Shown here: in pieces, positions 13,479-22,312 of the stretch
Layout: each line of letters starts with the position of its first letter
How positions within the stretch are numbered: position 1 is the stretch's first letter
Origin: Alphaproteobacteria bacterium
GTDB lineage: Bacteria; Pseudomonadota; Alphaproteobacteria; UBA9219
NCBI GenBank assembly: GCA_028691835.1
Contig: JAQUYN010000014.1
Location: 5,173-44,018, forward strand
DNA: 38,846 nt
Direction of reading: 5' to 3'
Notes under the pieces: generated by a model
The model's input: the letters and a program-made list of their open reading frames with translations, nothing else
Database searches by the model: none
Told to the model about the DNA's origin: nothing
Made by a program: the position numbers and the translations under genes

Positions 13479-15300
13479 GGCCTTTTTTCAATTTTTTGCC
13501 AACAAAAAGGTGGTTCTAGGAACCATCTTTTTTGTGACATTGGCCTTGCGTTGTCTCTTTGTCTTTCAATGGAGCCAAACGCCTTATGCCACGATGCCTT
13601 TGCTGGATGCGAAGGTTTATCATGACTGGGCGCTCACGATTGCATCGGGCGAGCTTTTGCGCGGCAAGGCTTTTTATCAGTCGCCGCTTTTCCCCTATAT
13701 GCTCGGATTGATTTATGCTTTTTTGGGGCAGAGTTTTATTTTGGTCGGCATCTTGAATGCTGTGCTTGAAGCGGCGACGGCAACCATGCTGGCGTTTATG
13801 AGCCTAACAGCTTTTGGTTCTATCGGCGCAGCTTTAGCAACAGGACTCCTTGCCGCATTTTATCGCCCTACGATATTTTACACGGCGCCCTTGATGAAGG
13901 AGCCGCTTGGTCTTTTTCTTTTGACAGTTTTCTTTTTGATTTTTCAAAAAGGCTTGGAGACAAACCGAGCGCGTTCATTTTTCTTAAGTGGATGTCTGCT
14001 TGGTCTCGCCGCACTTGTCCGGGGAAACTTTCTATGTTTGGCTCCCAGCGCCTTGATTGTCGGAACGTATTATTGGCGGCGCGTATTCTTAAAAAGTGGC
14101 GTGCTCTTTGCCCTTGGCGTGATGCTTGCCGTGTCACCCGCGACACTTCACAATTACCTCGTCTGTGACGATTTTGTTTTGATCAATTATACGGATGGTT
14201 TCAATCTGTATATTGGTAATTCGCCAACTGCAAACGGGACGAACAGTTATCCACCTGAAGTATCGACGGATCCCGTGCAGGAGGAAATGAATACGATTTG
14301 GGTTGCTACCAAAAAAGAGGGACATTCTTTGTCTCCGTCCGAAGTTTCTCATTTTTGGCGCGATCAGGCGCTTGCTTATATGGTGGAAAATCCGGCGCGT
14401 ATCGTTGAGCTTATTTTTAACAAATTTTTGGCGTTTTGGAATGGTCATGAGCAATTTGATAATTATGACATTTCGTTTATTGAGAAAAACTTTGATACGC
14501 TGTTGTCATGGCCGTTGGTCCCATTTTGGGTGGTGTCGAGCCTTTCTGCGGTTGGGGCCGTTTTATTGTCCCGCAGAAGACGAAAACAGGTTTTTCTGTA
14601 TGTATTGTTTGCAGCGGCCTATATGGGCACGCTCATGTTGTTTTATGTGACGGATCGTTATCGTCTGCCAGTCATTGTTTTTCTTCTGCCATTAGCGGGT
14701 GCTGCATTTGCGGCATTATACGATGGGGTGCGAGACAAAGCCTGCAAGCCCCTCGTTATGGCTTTGCTTGCAGGTGGATTTTTTTTGTTTCTGGGACTGA
14801 GGCCGCCCCTTGATCCCGTCGATTTGACAGCCTTTAATTGGGGGACGTTGAGCATGGTCTATTCTGATCTTGAGCAAGATCAGAAGGCCATTGCGGCTTT
14901 TGATAAGGCCGTTTCGTATTCTCCAATTCAAGCCGGAGCTTCCGCTTATGCGCGGGCTTCTTATGCTTATGAACATATGGGAAATGAAAAAAGCGCACAG
15001 GAAGTTTTAGAACAAGCCATCAAGGTGTTTCCTGACAATGGCATCTTGCTTTATAACTATGCGAGATTTAAGGCGGCGAGAAATCAGCTTTCCGAAGCTC
15101 TGCAACTGTTTGAAAGAGCATTGCAGCTTTCGCCCTTTTATCTTTTGAACTATTACGCGTTGGCTAAAGGTTATACTCTTGTCGGACAGAGAGACCGCGC
15201 ACGATATTTTGTGAAAGTTGGTTTGGATCTCGATCCATCAGACCCGCTTTTGAATCAAGTTATGGCCGAAATTGATGGACGTGAAGGAGTGATCAAATAA
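13456..15300 (+). CDS. GT-C-type membrane glycosyltransferase with C-terminal TPR domain
   Basis: About 614 residues. The first membrane helix covers about 20-38 and is followed by a periplasmic loop with acidic residues D51 and D57 (LLDAKVYHDW), as in ArnT/PMT-like glycosyltransferases of family 39. About ten more hydrophobic segments follow up to about residue 455. The last 155 residues form roughly four TPR units (YSDLEQDQKAIAAFDKAVSY, AYEHMGNEKSAQEVLEQAI and similar). The enzyme would use a lipid-linked sugar; the acceptor is unknown. The ATG at 13456 overlaps the end of the HscB-like gene by 23 bp, and its stop overlaps the next start (TAATG), so three genes are translationally coupled. 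A GTG at 13441 is an alternative start. Confidence 0.75.
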   Translation: MSLRVLNRAFFQFFANKKVVLGTIFFVTLALRCLFVFQWSQTPYATMPLLDAKVYHDWALTIASGELLRGKAFYQSPLFPYMLGLIYAFLGQSFILVGILNAVLEAATATMLAFMSLTAFGSIGAALATGLLAAFYRPTIFYTAPLMKEPLGLFLLTVFFLIFQKGLETNRARSFFLSGCLLGLAALVRGNFLCLAPSALIVGTYYWRRVFLKSGVLFALGVMLAVSPATLHNYLVCDDFVLINYTDGFNLYIGNSPTANGTNSYPPEVSTDPVQEEMNTIWVATKKEGHSLSPSEVSHFWRDQALAYMVENPARIVELIFNKFLAFWNGHEQFDNYDISFIEKNFDTLLSWPLVPFWVVSSLSAVGAVLLSRRRRKQVFLYVLFAAAYMGTLMLFYVTDRYRLPVIVFLLPLAGAAFAALYDGVRDKACKPLVMALLAGGFFLFLGLRPPLDPVDLTAFNWGTLSMVYSDLEQDQKAIAAFDKAVSYSPIQAGASAYARASYAYEHMGNEKSAQEVLEQAIKVFPDNGILLYNYARFKAARNQLSEALQLFERALQLSPFYLLNYYALAKGYTLVGQRDRARYFVKVGLDLDPSDPLLNQVMAEIDGREGVIK

Positions 15301-16109
15301 TGCGTATAATCAAAAATACTTTGTTCTTGGCTATGGCCATATACCTCGGCGCCTTGGCCTATTACATTGTCTGTCAACGGAACTATATATATTTCCCGTC
15401 GCCTAAATACGTCACGTTAGAAGATGCTGCCGCTCCAGCAGCATTTGAAGAGCTGAAAGTAACAACAGAAGATCATGTGTCGTTAACGGGGTGGTATGCG
15501 CGTTCAACCAGAAAGCCTTATACGATTGTCCTTTTCCATGGCAGTGGTGACAGCCTGCATAACTTTGCTCCATTGGCAGAACCCTATATAGACGCTGGAT
15601 ACGGGTTTTTGATCGCCGAATACCGTGGTTATAGCGGCATGCCAGGGGAACCTACTGAAAACGGATTATATGCAGATGCCCGTGCTTTTGTAGGAAAGCT
15701 TTTCGATACAAGTGTAGAGTTGGATCACATTATTCTGATGGGGCACTCTTTGGGTGCTGCTGTGGCAACGCAAATGGCAAAAGAGTTTCATCCTGCAGGG
15801 CTTGTCCTCTTGGCTCCGTTTGCCTCCTTGCCCCAACGTGCAGCAGAACTCTATCCCTATTTTCCAACCGATTTTGTCGTTCTTGACCGTTACGCGAATG
15901 ATAAAAAGATTCCACTGATCAACATGCCGTTATTGATCGCGCATGGTGATAAGGACACGATGATTCCGATCCATCATGGTCGAATACTTTTCGATTTGGC
16001 AAAGGAACCTAAAATGATGCAAGTATTGGAAGGTTTCGGTCATAACAATATGATCGGCCCATCAACTCCTTATGTATTGGATTGGCTCAGCACATTCCCT
16101 ACTAATTAG
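15300..16109 (+). CDS. Membrane-anchored alpha/beta hydrolase (Bem46/ABHD13-like)
   Basis: A 269-residue hydrolase with an N-terminal membrane anchor (residues about 7-25) and the sequence QRNYIYFPSP, typical of Bem46/ABHD13 and YqkD-like proteins. The likely triad is S150 in LMGHSLGAA, D219 in HGDKDTMIP and H248 in GFGHNN, with the oxyanion segment VLFHGSGDS near 77-85. The catalytic domain is expected on the periplasmic face, though the positive-inside pattern is weak. The substrate is unknown. Its ATG shares one base with the stop of the glycosyltransferase gene. Confidence 0.82.
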   Translation: MRIIKNTLFLAMAIYLGALAYYIVCQRNYIYFPSPKYVTLEDAAAPAAFEELKVTTEDHVSLTGWYARSTRKPYTIVLFHGSGDSLHNFAPLAEPYIDAGYGFLIAEYRGYSGMPGEPTENGLYADARAFVGKLFDTSVELDHIILMGHSLGAAVATQMAKEFHPAGLVLLAPFASLPQRAAELYPYFPTDFVVLDRYANDKKIPLINMPLLIAHGDKDTMIPIHHGRILFDLAKEPKMMQVLEGFGHNNMIGPSTPYVLDWLSTFPTN

Positions 16110-16569
16110 TTAAATGCTTGGGGCGAGAAGGTGTGTCGCGAGTGCGGATTGGCTTGTCATTGCTCCATTTTTTATGAAAAGAGCGTTGCGTCTTAATCAT
16201 CTTTTATTTATCCCGATGCTATAGTAATCACAGATATTTACGGTCTGTTAACTTTGTGTTTTGAATGTTCTATACGGCTTTCCCTTCAAGAGTTGGTTCG
16301 ACGATCAAAAAAACCGTCATCGCGAGGCCCCTTGAAGGGCCGTGGCGACATGTCCCGCCGTAGCTCCGTTGGAGCGTAGGGGTCCAGCACCGAATGAGGA
16401 AGCTTATGATAAGCTTCACGTCTTAAGGATGGATCCGTCTTCGTTAAGAAGCTACGCCGACACACGTTGCCGCGCCCCGATAAATCGGGACTCGCACGAT
16501 TAAATTTAGTTTTTACGCCCCAACTCTTGAACTGCAATAGGTATATATTTTTAAGGTGTGGAGGATTTT
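16110..16569. other. 460-bp intergenic region
   Basis: The first 175 bp are AT-rich and show no gene; they may hold the promoter of the small downstream gene. The rest is a 247-bp palindromic element (16285-16531). A reading frame on the minus strand, 16286-16537, coincides with the element and is not believed to be coding. Confidence 0.6.
16285..16531. repeat. Large inverted-repeat-bounded element 4
   Basis: Perfect 12-bp terminal inverted repeats, TTCAAGAGTTGG (16285-16296) and CCAACTCTTGAA (16520-16531), bound 247 bp rich in hairpins: a GTCATCGCGAGGCCC/GGGCCGTGGCGAC stem with mismatches, GCTCC/GGAGC, a perfect GAAGCTTA/TAAGCTTC, and CCCGAT/ATCGGG. There is no room for a transposase. An 11-base match to the terminal repeat also occurs alone at 7063-7073. 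It looks like a MITE-like or REP-like element. Confidence 0.75.
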
Positions 16570-16977
16570 ATGTCAGAGAAGTTGAACAAAAAGCTCAAGG
16601 ATAGCATTCGTTATACGTTGGCTTGTTATGCGGGAAATGTTGCCCTTTCACAGGCATGCCCCGCTCGACTCAAAGAAAATGCCGTATTTCTTCGTGAATT
16701 CATTCGTCGTGGTGATGGCCGTGACGCCCTTGGGTGCATGGTTGAAAATATCTTTTTAGGCGATGCCAACGACCGCCGTTATGCCGCTGTAATCCGTTGG
16801 TATGAAAAGCGGCATCCCGGAACTGCGGCGCTTATCTTATCATGCCTTGATGATTTGACCGAAGTGACACCACTGTCTTTGATCGTGGGGCGCATGCGTC
16901 ATCGCTTGCATGTGCAACCTAGATTGGGGTTGAACAGAAAGCCTTCTAATCGGTTGCATAGGATTGTCGGGCGATAA
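16570..16977 (+). CDS. Hypothetical protein, 135 aa
   Basis: I do not recognise this protein. It is basic and largely helical in character, begins MSEKLNKKLKDSIRYTL, and has no signal peptide, membrane segment or metal motif. The middle (VFLREFIRRGDGRDALGCMV and ANDRRYAAVIRWYEKRHPG) suggests a compact helical domain; the last 30 residues are arginine-rich and could bind nucleic acid. The ATG at 16570 has GGAGG 5 bases upstream (16560-16564), a strong ribosome-binding site that supports translation. The frame could also begin at GTG 16558. It is convergent with the QueD-like gene, with a 1-bp gap. Confidence 0.6.
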   Translation: MSEKLNKKLKDSIRYTLACYAGNVALSQACPARLKENAVFLREFIRRGDGRDALGCMVENIFLGDANDRRYAAVIRWYEKRHPGTAALILSCLDDLTEVTPLSLIVGRMRHRLHVQPRLGLNRKPSNRLHRIVGR

Positions 16978-16978
16978 G

Positions 16979-17359
16979 TTACGTCTCGTCTTCACCGTAA
17001 TAGATTACGTTTTGTGTGTCCGTTTCTGATACGGACACACTGTAAAGCTTATAGCGATCAGTCCGCAGCGCTGGTTCCATCCTATCGTAAATGTATTTGG
17101 CAATATATTCTGTCGATGGATTGATAGTTTGAAAAGCTGCGTGTTCGTTGAGGTCTTGGCCCTCAAACGGCGTGATCACATCTTTCATCAATTTGTCGAG
17201 AACAAGAAAATCAATCCCCATTCCTAATTCATCTAATGTTGTGGCTCTTACAGTTACAACGACTTTCCATGTGTGATTGTGTGGGACCTCAAAATCTTCG
17301 GGGTATCCACGAAGACAATGAACGGCATCAAATTGGGTCGTGACGTTAATGTCATACAT
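16979..17359 (-). CDS. QueD/PTPS-fold protein with altered active site
   Basis: A 126-residue member of the 6-pyruvoyl-tetrahydropterin synthase / QueD fold. Zinc ligands are retained as H14 (FDAVH), H27 and H29 (PHNHTW). [15 protein letters not shown] and VSETD match the family, including its glutamate. The catalytic residues are not retained: the cysteine of CxxLHGH is F23, and the Asp-His pair before LN is E-G (PFEGQDLNE). So normal QueD chemistry, which makes 6-carboxytetrahydropterin for queuosine, is unlikely. The start was set at 17359, where ATG lies 8 bases inside the end of trmFO with AGAGG upstream; longer frames begin inside trmFO. It is coupled to trmFO. Confidence 0.78.
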   Translation of the reverse strand: MYDINVTTQFDAVHCLRGYPEDFEVPHNHTWKVVVTVRATTLDELGMGIDFLVLDKLMKDVITPFEGQDLNEHAAFQTINPSTEYIAKYIYDRMEPALRTDRYKLYSVSVSETDTQNVIYYGEDET

Positions 17360-18713
17360 GGAAAGCCTCTGTTTTGATCGAGGAAAGAACGGTCTGACAC
17401 CAAGGTTTAAAATCTTCTTTTGCCCGCTGCGTGTAGGCAAGTTTTCTGTCGCGTCCGCTTCTTACATTGGTGATGGGAAGAAAAAGGCTAAACGTGACGT
17501 TCATGGGTTGAAATGTTTCGTCCAAAGCATCGCCTGTAACATGCGCCAACAAAGCGCCAAGAGCCGTTGTTCGTGGCGGAGTGGGAAGTGGTTGTTCAAG
17601 GTATTCGGCGGCGGCAAACAAGCCAGCCAAAAGTCCCATAGAGGCAGATTCAACGTAGCCTTCAACGCCCATGACTTGCCCCGCAAAGCGAACCTGTGGG
17701 CGCGATTTTAAACGTAATGACGAATCCAAAAGCCGGGGGCTGTTGATAAAGGTATTGCGATGAATGCCCCCCAGTCTGGCAAAGACAGCCTTTTCAAGTC
17801 CGGGGATCATCCGGAAGACACGCTCTTGCGCGCCGTATTTCATTTTTGTTTGAAAGCCAACGATGTTCCAAAGTGTACCAAGCGCATTGTCTTGGCGTAG
17901 TTGTACGATTGCATAAGATTTCACAGAAGGGTCGTGAGGATTTGTGAGGCCCACAGGCTTCATGGGGCCATAGCGGAGTGTTTCACCCCCGCGTGAGGCC
18001 ATGACCTCGATTGGAAGGCAGCCTTCAAAATATTTGGTGTTGGTTTCCCACTCTTTGAACTCTGTTTTTTCTGAACAGAGCAGGGCTTCAATAAAAGCAT
18101 AGTACTCGGCCTTGTTCATCGCGCAATTGATATAGTCAGTGCCATCGCCCTTATCATAGCGCGATTGCATCCATGCTTTGCTCATATCGATGCTCTCTCG
18201 CTCAACAATGGGCGCGATGGCATCAAAAAAGTGGAGAGACTGTTCGCCTGTTAGGGCTCGGATCGAGTTCGCCAAGGAATCAGAGGTTAATGGTCCCGAT
18301 GCCACGATGACGTGATTTCCATCCGCCGATGAAGCTGGGAGTTCGCAAACTTCCTCATGTAAAAGCGTAATTAAAGGATGGCATGAAAGGATCCGGGTCA
18401 CTTCGGCTGCAAATGCATCGCGATCTACGGCCAAGGCCCCCCCAGCCGGGACGCGGTGTTTGTCAGCTGTGTTAAGGATAAGCGAATGGCAGCGGCGCAG
18501 TTCTTCGTGCAATAGGCCGACGGCATTGTATTCGGAATCATCGGAACGCAATGAGTTCGAACACACAAGCTCAGCCAAATAATTAGTTTGGTGAGCTTGT
18601 GTCGTTTGAGCCGGGCGCATTTCGTGGATGACGACGGGAATGCCGCGTAAGGCTAGTTGCCATGCCGCTTCGCTTCCGGCAAGCCCGCCGCCAATCACAT
18701 GAACAGGCTTCAT
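17352..18713 (-). CDS. trmFO: Methylenetetrahydrofolate-tRNA-(uracil-5-)-methyltransferase TrmFO
   Basis: A 453-residue folate- and FAD-dependent enzyme that makes 5-methyluridine at position 54 of tRNA. The N-terminal FAD motif is [34 protein letters not shown] and [10 protein letters not shown] are TrmFO signatures. [20 protein letters not shown] and [20 protein letters not shown] close the FAD site. The length is typical of the family. Its 3' end overlaps the QueD-like start by 8 bp. TrmFO replaces TrmA for this modification, which suggests that the TrmA/RlmD-family gene at 5.0-6.3 kb acts on rRNA. Confidence 0.95.
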   Translation of the reverse strand: MKPVHVIGGGLAGSEAAWQLALRGIPVVIHEMRPAQTTQAHQTNYLAELVCSNSLRSDDSEYNAVGLLHEELRRCHSLILNTADKHRVPAGGALAVDRDAFAAEVTRILSCHPLITLLHEEVCELPASSADGNHVIVASGPLTSDSLANSIRALTGEQSLHFFDAIAPIVERESIDMSKAWMQSRYDKGDGTDYINCAMNKAEYYAFIEALLCSEKTEFKEWETNTKYFEGCLPIEVMASRGGETLRYGPMKPVGLTNPHDPSVKSYAIVQLRQDNALGTLWNIVGFQTKMKYGAQERVFRMIPGLEKAVFARLGGIHRNTFINSPRLLDSSLRLKSRPQVRFAGQVMGVEGYVESASMGLLAGLFAAAEYLEQPLPTPPRTTALGALLAHVTGDALDETFQPMNVTFSLFLPITNVRSGRDRKLAYTQRAKEDFKPWCQTVLSSIKTEAFHV

Positions 18714-18720
18714 TCGTTTC

Positions 18721-19287
18721 TTACTTTACGTCGGCGGCAACCTGCATTTTGATAATCTTTGATGGATCATCAACTTTGCCGTTGTCGAGACGTGATCCAG
18801 CCTTGATTTTGTCCACAAATTCCATACCTGAAACAACATGGCCCCAGACAGTGTATTGGCCGTCCAGATAGGACGCATCGTCAAAGCAGATGAAGAACTG
18901 GCTGTCTGCCGAGTCGGGGCTTGCGGCGCGGGCCATTGAAACTGTGCCGCGAACGTGTGGAGATTTGCTGAACTCAGCCTTTAGTTTTTGGCCTGATCCA
19001 CCAGTACCATCGCCAAGTGGGTCGCCTGTTTGTGCCATAAATCCAGGAATAACACGATGAAAATTAAGCCCGTTGTAAAAACCCTGCCGTGTTAGTTCTT
19101 TGATGCGGGCGACGTGGTCGGGGGCAATATCTGGTCGAAGTTGGATCACGGCGCGACCATCTTTAAGATCAAGATAAATTGTATTTTCGGGATCGAGAAC
19201 TGGTTTCGCGTCTGCTGTGGTTGTCATGGGAACGGCTCCAATAAGAAAGGCCAACAAAAGGGCTCTGAGGGTTTTTATCATTTTCAC
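18721..19287 (-). CDS. Periplasmic cyclophilin-type peptidyl-prolyl isomerase
   Basis: A 188-residue cyclophilin with an N-terminal signal peptide (residues 1-27: [16 protein letters not shown] then TADAKP with an Ala-x-Ala-like cleavage site). The catalytic core is intact: [39 protein letters not shown] and [15 protein letters not shown]. It speeds proline isomerisation in exported proteins. The gene lies 7 bp upstream of trmFO on the same strand and is probably cotranscribed with it. It is divergent from the GmhB-like gene. Confidence 0.92.
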   Translation of the reverse strand: MKMIKTLRALLLAFLIGAVPMTTTADAKPVLDPENTIYLDLKDGRAVIQLRPDIAPDHVARIKELTRQGFYNGLNFHRVIPGFMAQTGDPLGDGTGGSGQKLKAEFSKSPHVRGTVSMARAASPDSADSQFFICFDDASYLDGQYTVWGHVVSGMEFVDKIKAGSRLDNGKVDDPSKIIKMQVAADVK

Positions 19288-19353
19288 ACCATAGGATATG
19301 TTGTATCTTGACAGCGAACTTAGCGTTTTTCAGCTTTTCAGGAAAGAAATAAA

Positions 19354-19899
19354 ATGAAGAGAAAAGGCTTATTTTTGGATCGAGACGGGGTTATTAATGA
19401 AGATGTCGGTTACATTGGACAAATTGACCGTTTTGTTTTTAAGCCAGGTATTTTCGATTTTCTGCGGAAGGCTCAAGATCATGGTTATGTGCTTGTTATT
19501 GTCACAAATCAGTCTGGTGTCGCGCGCTGTTTTTACACACGGGAAGATCATCTGGCCGTCACACGTTGGATGATGAAGAAGTTCGCGGAGCAGGGCATTG
19601 TGATAAGCGGAGAATATGCTTGTTTTGAGCATCCTGATGCCAAGGATCCAGCTTATTGTCGTCAAAGTTACTGGCGGAAACCAAACCCCGGCATGATTTT
19701 AGAGGCCGCCGTAAAACTATCTATTGATCTTGCCTCATCAGCCATGGTCGGTGATACAGACCGAGATCTGCAGGCAGCGCAAGCGGCACATGTTGGGCAG
19801 AGTCTTCTTTTGGGGGACGGTCCTTCCCGCGTTCCAGATGTTGTTTGTGTGCCTGATTTTGAGAAGGCTGCTTTGGCTCTTGGGTTCGTTGACGGTTAG
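19354..19899 (+). CDS. HAD-IIIA phosphatase, GmhB-like
   Basis: A 181-residue HAD-superfamily phosphatase of the GmhB/HisB-N type. The nucleophile motif is FLDRDGVIN, motif II is VTNQSG, and the acid motif is MVGDTDRDLQAA. GmhB removes the 7-phosphate from heptose bisphosphate in LPS core synthesis, which fits its neighbour lptD. The structural zinc loop of E. coli GmhB (C-x-H...C-x-C) is mostly lost: the first cysteine remains in CFEHP, but the later pair before RKPNPGM is S-Y-W. The exact substrate is therefore uncertain. Its stop overlaps the lptD stop by 4 bp. Confidence 0.8.
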   Translation: MKRKGLFLDRDGVINEDVGYIGQIDRFVFKPGIFDFLRKAQDHGYVLVIVTNQSGVARCFYTREDHLAVTRWMMKKFAEQGIVISGEYACFEHPDAKDPAYCRQSYWRKPNPGMILEAAVKLSIDLASSAMVGDTDRDLQAAQAAHVGQSLLLGDGPSRVPDVVCVPDFEKAALALGFVDG

Positions 19900-22112
19900 T
19901 CTGTTGAAAGACCACCAATATTTTTCAGGTAGAATTGGAACATGATTGAAGACCCCGCCGATATATCAAGGCGCGAGGTATAGTCACGCTTGGCCGTTAC
20001 ACCCGTTGTGAAGCATTCATCTTGATACAACAGATTTGCATTCATCGCACGAGGACCCGGTGATGGTTTGAAGGCTTGCGTTTGACCGATTGAGAAAGTC
20101 CAATATTTAGCGAACCTTGACGTAAAGCCAAGAGTGGCTTCTTCAAGTTTTTCATTCATCAGTGTCGAAGAATTGTATTGTTCGACAAAAAGATAACTGG
20201 CATAGGGACGAAAAATTTGTGGCCCGATAGAGGTCTGGAATTCTTGTTTTGTGAAAGCCAAATCATGCTGGTCCAACCTAAACCCATAATTTGCCTCAAA
20301 GAGATTTGAAGGTATCAGATCAACGCGTCCGACATAGTCAGAAAGTTTTCGCGTGAGGCCAGACCCTTCTGCAAAAGTATTATCTTGGTTCAAACGAAAG
20401 ACTTGTCCACCAACCATTTCAATTCGGCCACCGTTATCACCGATAATGGCATGCCGTAAACCGTAAGCTGTCCGTGTTCCGCCTTCAACACGATCTAACC
20501 CGGTAAATCTGTTGGCTGAGAAAAGATTTGTTTCATCAAACTCTGTGTCAATGCTGTCTTCATTGGGGAGAATGTGTCGGTTCGATACGCGAGGCGCGAC
20601 TGACAGTACAGCTATAGGTTCAATGATTTGTTGATAAGCGCGGCCATGGCGGCCCATGGGATAGCGCACGGATAGATCCGCTTGGGCAAAAGGTCGTATG
20701 CGTGAGACATCCGTGAAGCTCGATCCCAGAGCTAGGTTGGGGTCTGGCACATTATCAGCCCAATAGCCATCTGCGCGAAGAATGCCGGAAACCGTCGTCA
20801 GAAAACCTGTGTTGGATATAATTTGACGTTCCCATCCGGTATCCACGGACAGTCTGCGTGTGCTTGGTCCTTGTTTTGTAATATCAACATCTTTTTCTCG
20901 CGAGGTCACAAGCAAGCTGCTGTTGAATGACCATCTGCCACCTAGCATTTTGTTGGGTTCACCAAATGCGCTATAGCGAATTTCTGGAGCGACGATAGGT
21001 TCAACTAGCTGGTCGCCGGGGCGGAGATCTTGAAAATAGTAGGTGTTAGCGACGGCATAGTTCCGTCCTTTAAAGTTTTCAAGGTAAGCTTGATTGACCA
21101 GAGTGTCTTCCGCTGAGATGCTATAACGAGGCAAATAGCTTTTATCCGTCGTGATCGCTATCTTTGTTCCAGCTCGCCATGTGTCAGTCAGATCAAACTG
21201 AGCTGTGCCAAACAAATGTCCGCGAAGACGTTGTCCGCGATCATCCCCCGTTTCATCGACAAAGTCCGCTTGTGTTAAGCTTCCTGTCCACTTCATTTCA
21301 CCATTCATGAAGCGATAGCGCCAAGCCGTTTCCAGTTGAAGTTTATCGACGGTGCTGAATGTTGGTGTGACGAGAAGGTCGTTATTCGGGGCTATATCAA
21401 AATAATAGGGCGTGCGCGCCATTGTGCCCAAAATGTTTTTTACGCCCCCTGATGGAGTCAGAAATCCTTGGCGTCGTTTGACCGTTGGATCAGGATGAGA
21501 GAAATAAGGTGTGTAAAAAACAGGAAGGCCGGCGAACTCAAGTGTGGCATCGCGATAGATGACATTCTTTGCTTCCGTATCGTGCGTAATCCGTTTCCCT
21601 TTTAGTTGCCATAAAGGGGGGGCTTTGGGATCTTTGGCGCACAGATTACATGATGAGTAGATTCCTTCCTTTGCGATCAGATAACGCCCCTCATAGCGTT
21701 GTGCATCATTGGCAACAAGTCGTGAATTATCTGGAAAAAGGACACCTATCTTTTCGATCAAACCTTGTTTCATATCTGATGTGAGTTCCATCTGATCTGA
21801 ATATAAAATCTCGCCGGAAGCTTCGGTGAGCGCAACATTGCCTTTGGCAAGCACCACATCGGTTGTTTTGTTGTAGGTTACTTTGTCGGCGCGTAAGATT
21901 TTATCGGAAAGTCCGACTTCAACATGGCCTGTTGCCGTGACAATGTTGGTATTTTCATCAAATGAGATTGTGTCGGCTTCGAGTAAAGGAGGTGGCTTCG
22001 CTTCCGTTTGAGCCATAGAAGATAAAGGCATGAATAGGAGCGCAAACACAAAGAGCCCCGAAAGGAGGCTGGCGTGAAATTTGTGAGTCGTTGGTACGAA
22101 AGCGCGCATCAT
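19896..22112 (-). CDS. lptD: LPS-assembly protein LptD
   Basis: The outer-membrane translocon subunit that, with LptE, inserts lipopolysaccharide into the outer leaflet. The signal peptide (HASLLSGLFVFALLFMPLSSMAQ) is followed by an OstA/LptA-like jellyroll domain with the strands LLEADTISFDENTNIVTATG and VTYNKTTDVVLAKGNV, then a large beta-barrel (LPVFYTPYFSHPDPTVKRRQG, then alternating aromatic strands to the end). Cysteines in YSSCNLC and near the C-terminus (DECFTTG) could form the disulfides LptD needs. About 738 residues from the ATG at 22112, where the signal peptide starts naturally; the frame is open to 22193. It is divergent from the sigma-like gene. Confidence 0.93.
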   Translation of the reverse strand: MMRAFVPTTHKFHASLLSGLFVFALLFMPLSSMAQTEAKPPPLLEADTISFDENTNIVTATGHVEVGLSDKILRADKVTYNKTTDVVLAKGNVALTEASGEILYSDQMELTSDMKQGLIEKIGVLFPDNSRLVANDAQRYEGRYLIAKEGIYSSCNLCAKDPKAPPLWQLKGKRITHDTEAKNVIYRDATLEFAGLPVFYTPYFSHPDPTVKRRQGFLTPSGGVKNILGTMARTPYYFDIAPNNDLLVTPTFSTVDKLQLETAWRYRFMNGEMKWTGSLTQADFVDETGDDRGQRLRGHLFGTAQFDLTDTWRAGTKIAITTDKSYLPRYSISAEDTLVNQAYLENFKGRNYAVANTYYFQDLRPGDQLVEPIVAPEIRYSAFGEPNKMLGGRWSFNSSLLVTSREKDVDITKQGPSTRRLSVDTGWERQIISNTGFLTTVSGILRADGYWADNVPDPNLALGSSFTDVSRIRPFAQADLSVRYPMGRHGRAYQQIIEPIAVLSVAPRVSNRHILPNEDSIDTEFDETNLFSANRFTGLDRVEGGTRTAYGLRHAIIGDNGGRIEMVGGQVFRLNQDNTFAEGSGLTRKLSDYVGRVDLIPSNLFEANYGFRLDQHDLAFTKQEFQTSIGPQIFRPYASYLFVEQYNSSTLMNEKLEEATLGFTSRFAKYWTFSIGQTQAFKPSPGPRAMNANLLYQDECFTTGVTAKRDYTSRLDISAGSSIMFQFYLKNIGGLSTD

Positions 22113-22312
22113 TAAGGATTGCCAAAAAGACGTTGAAACTACAATACCGTAATGCACTGAAAATCTTGATTCTTTGTTAACTTGTGTAAGCAAGATGTTA
22201 ATCTGTTGCTTAGGCCACGAAAACGCATGTAAATAATTGTAACGGTGGCGAGATGTCTGTATTTATCTGATGTTTGTTGACGTATGTTTGAGAAGGACAA
22301 CTCGGATTATTT

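Noticed and set aside
16286-16537. 83-codon open frame on the - strand
   Set aside because: It coincides almost exactly with the inverted-repeat element and has no homology that I recognise.
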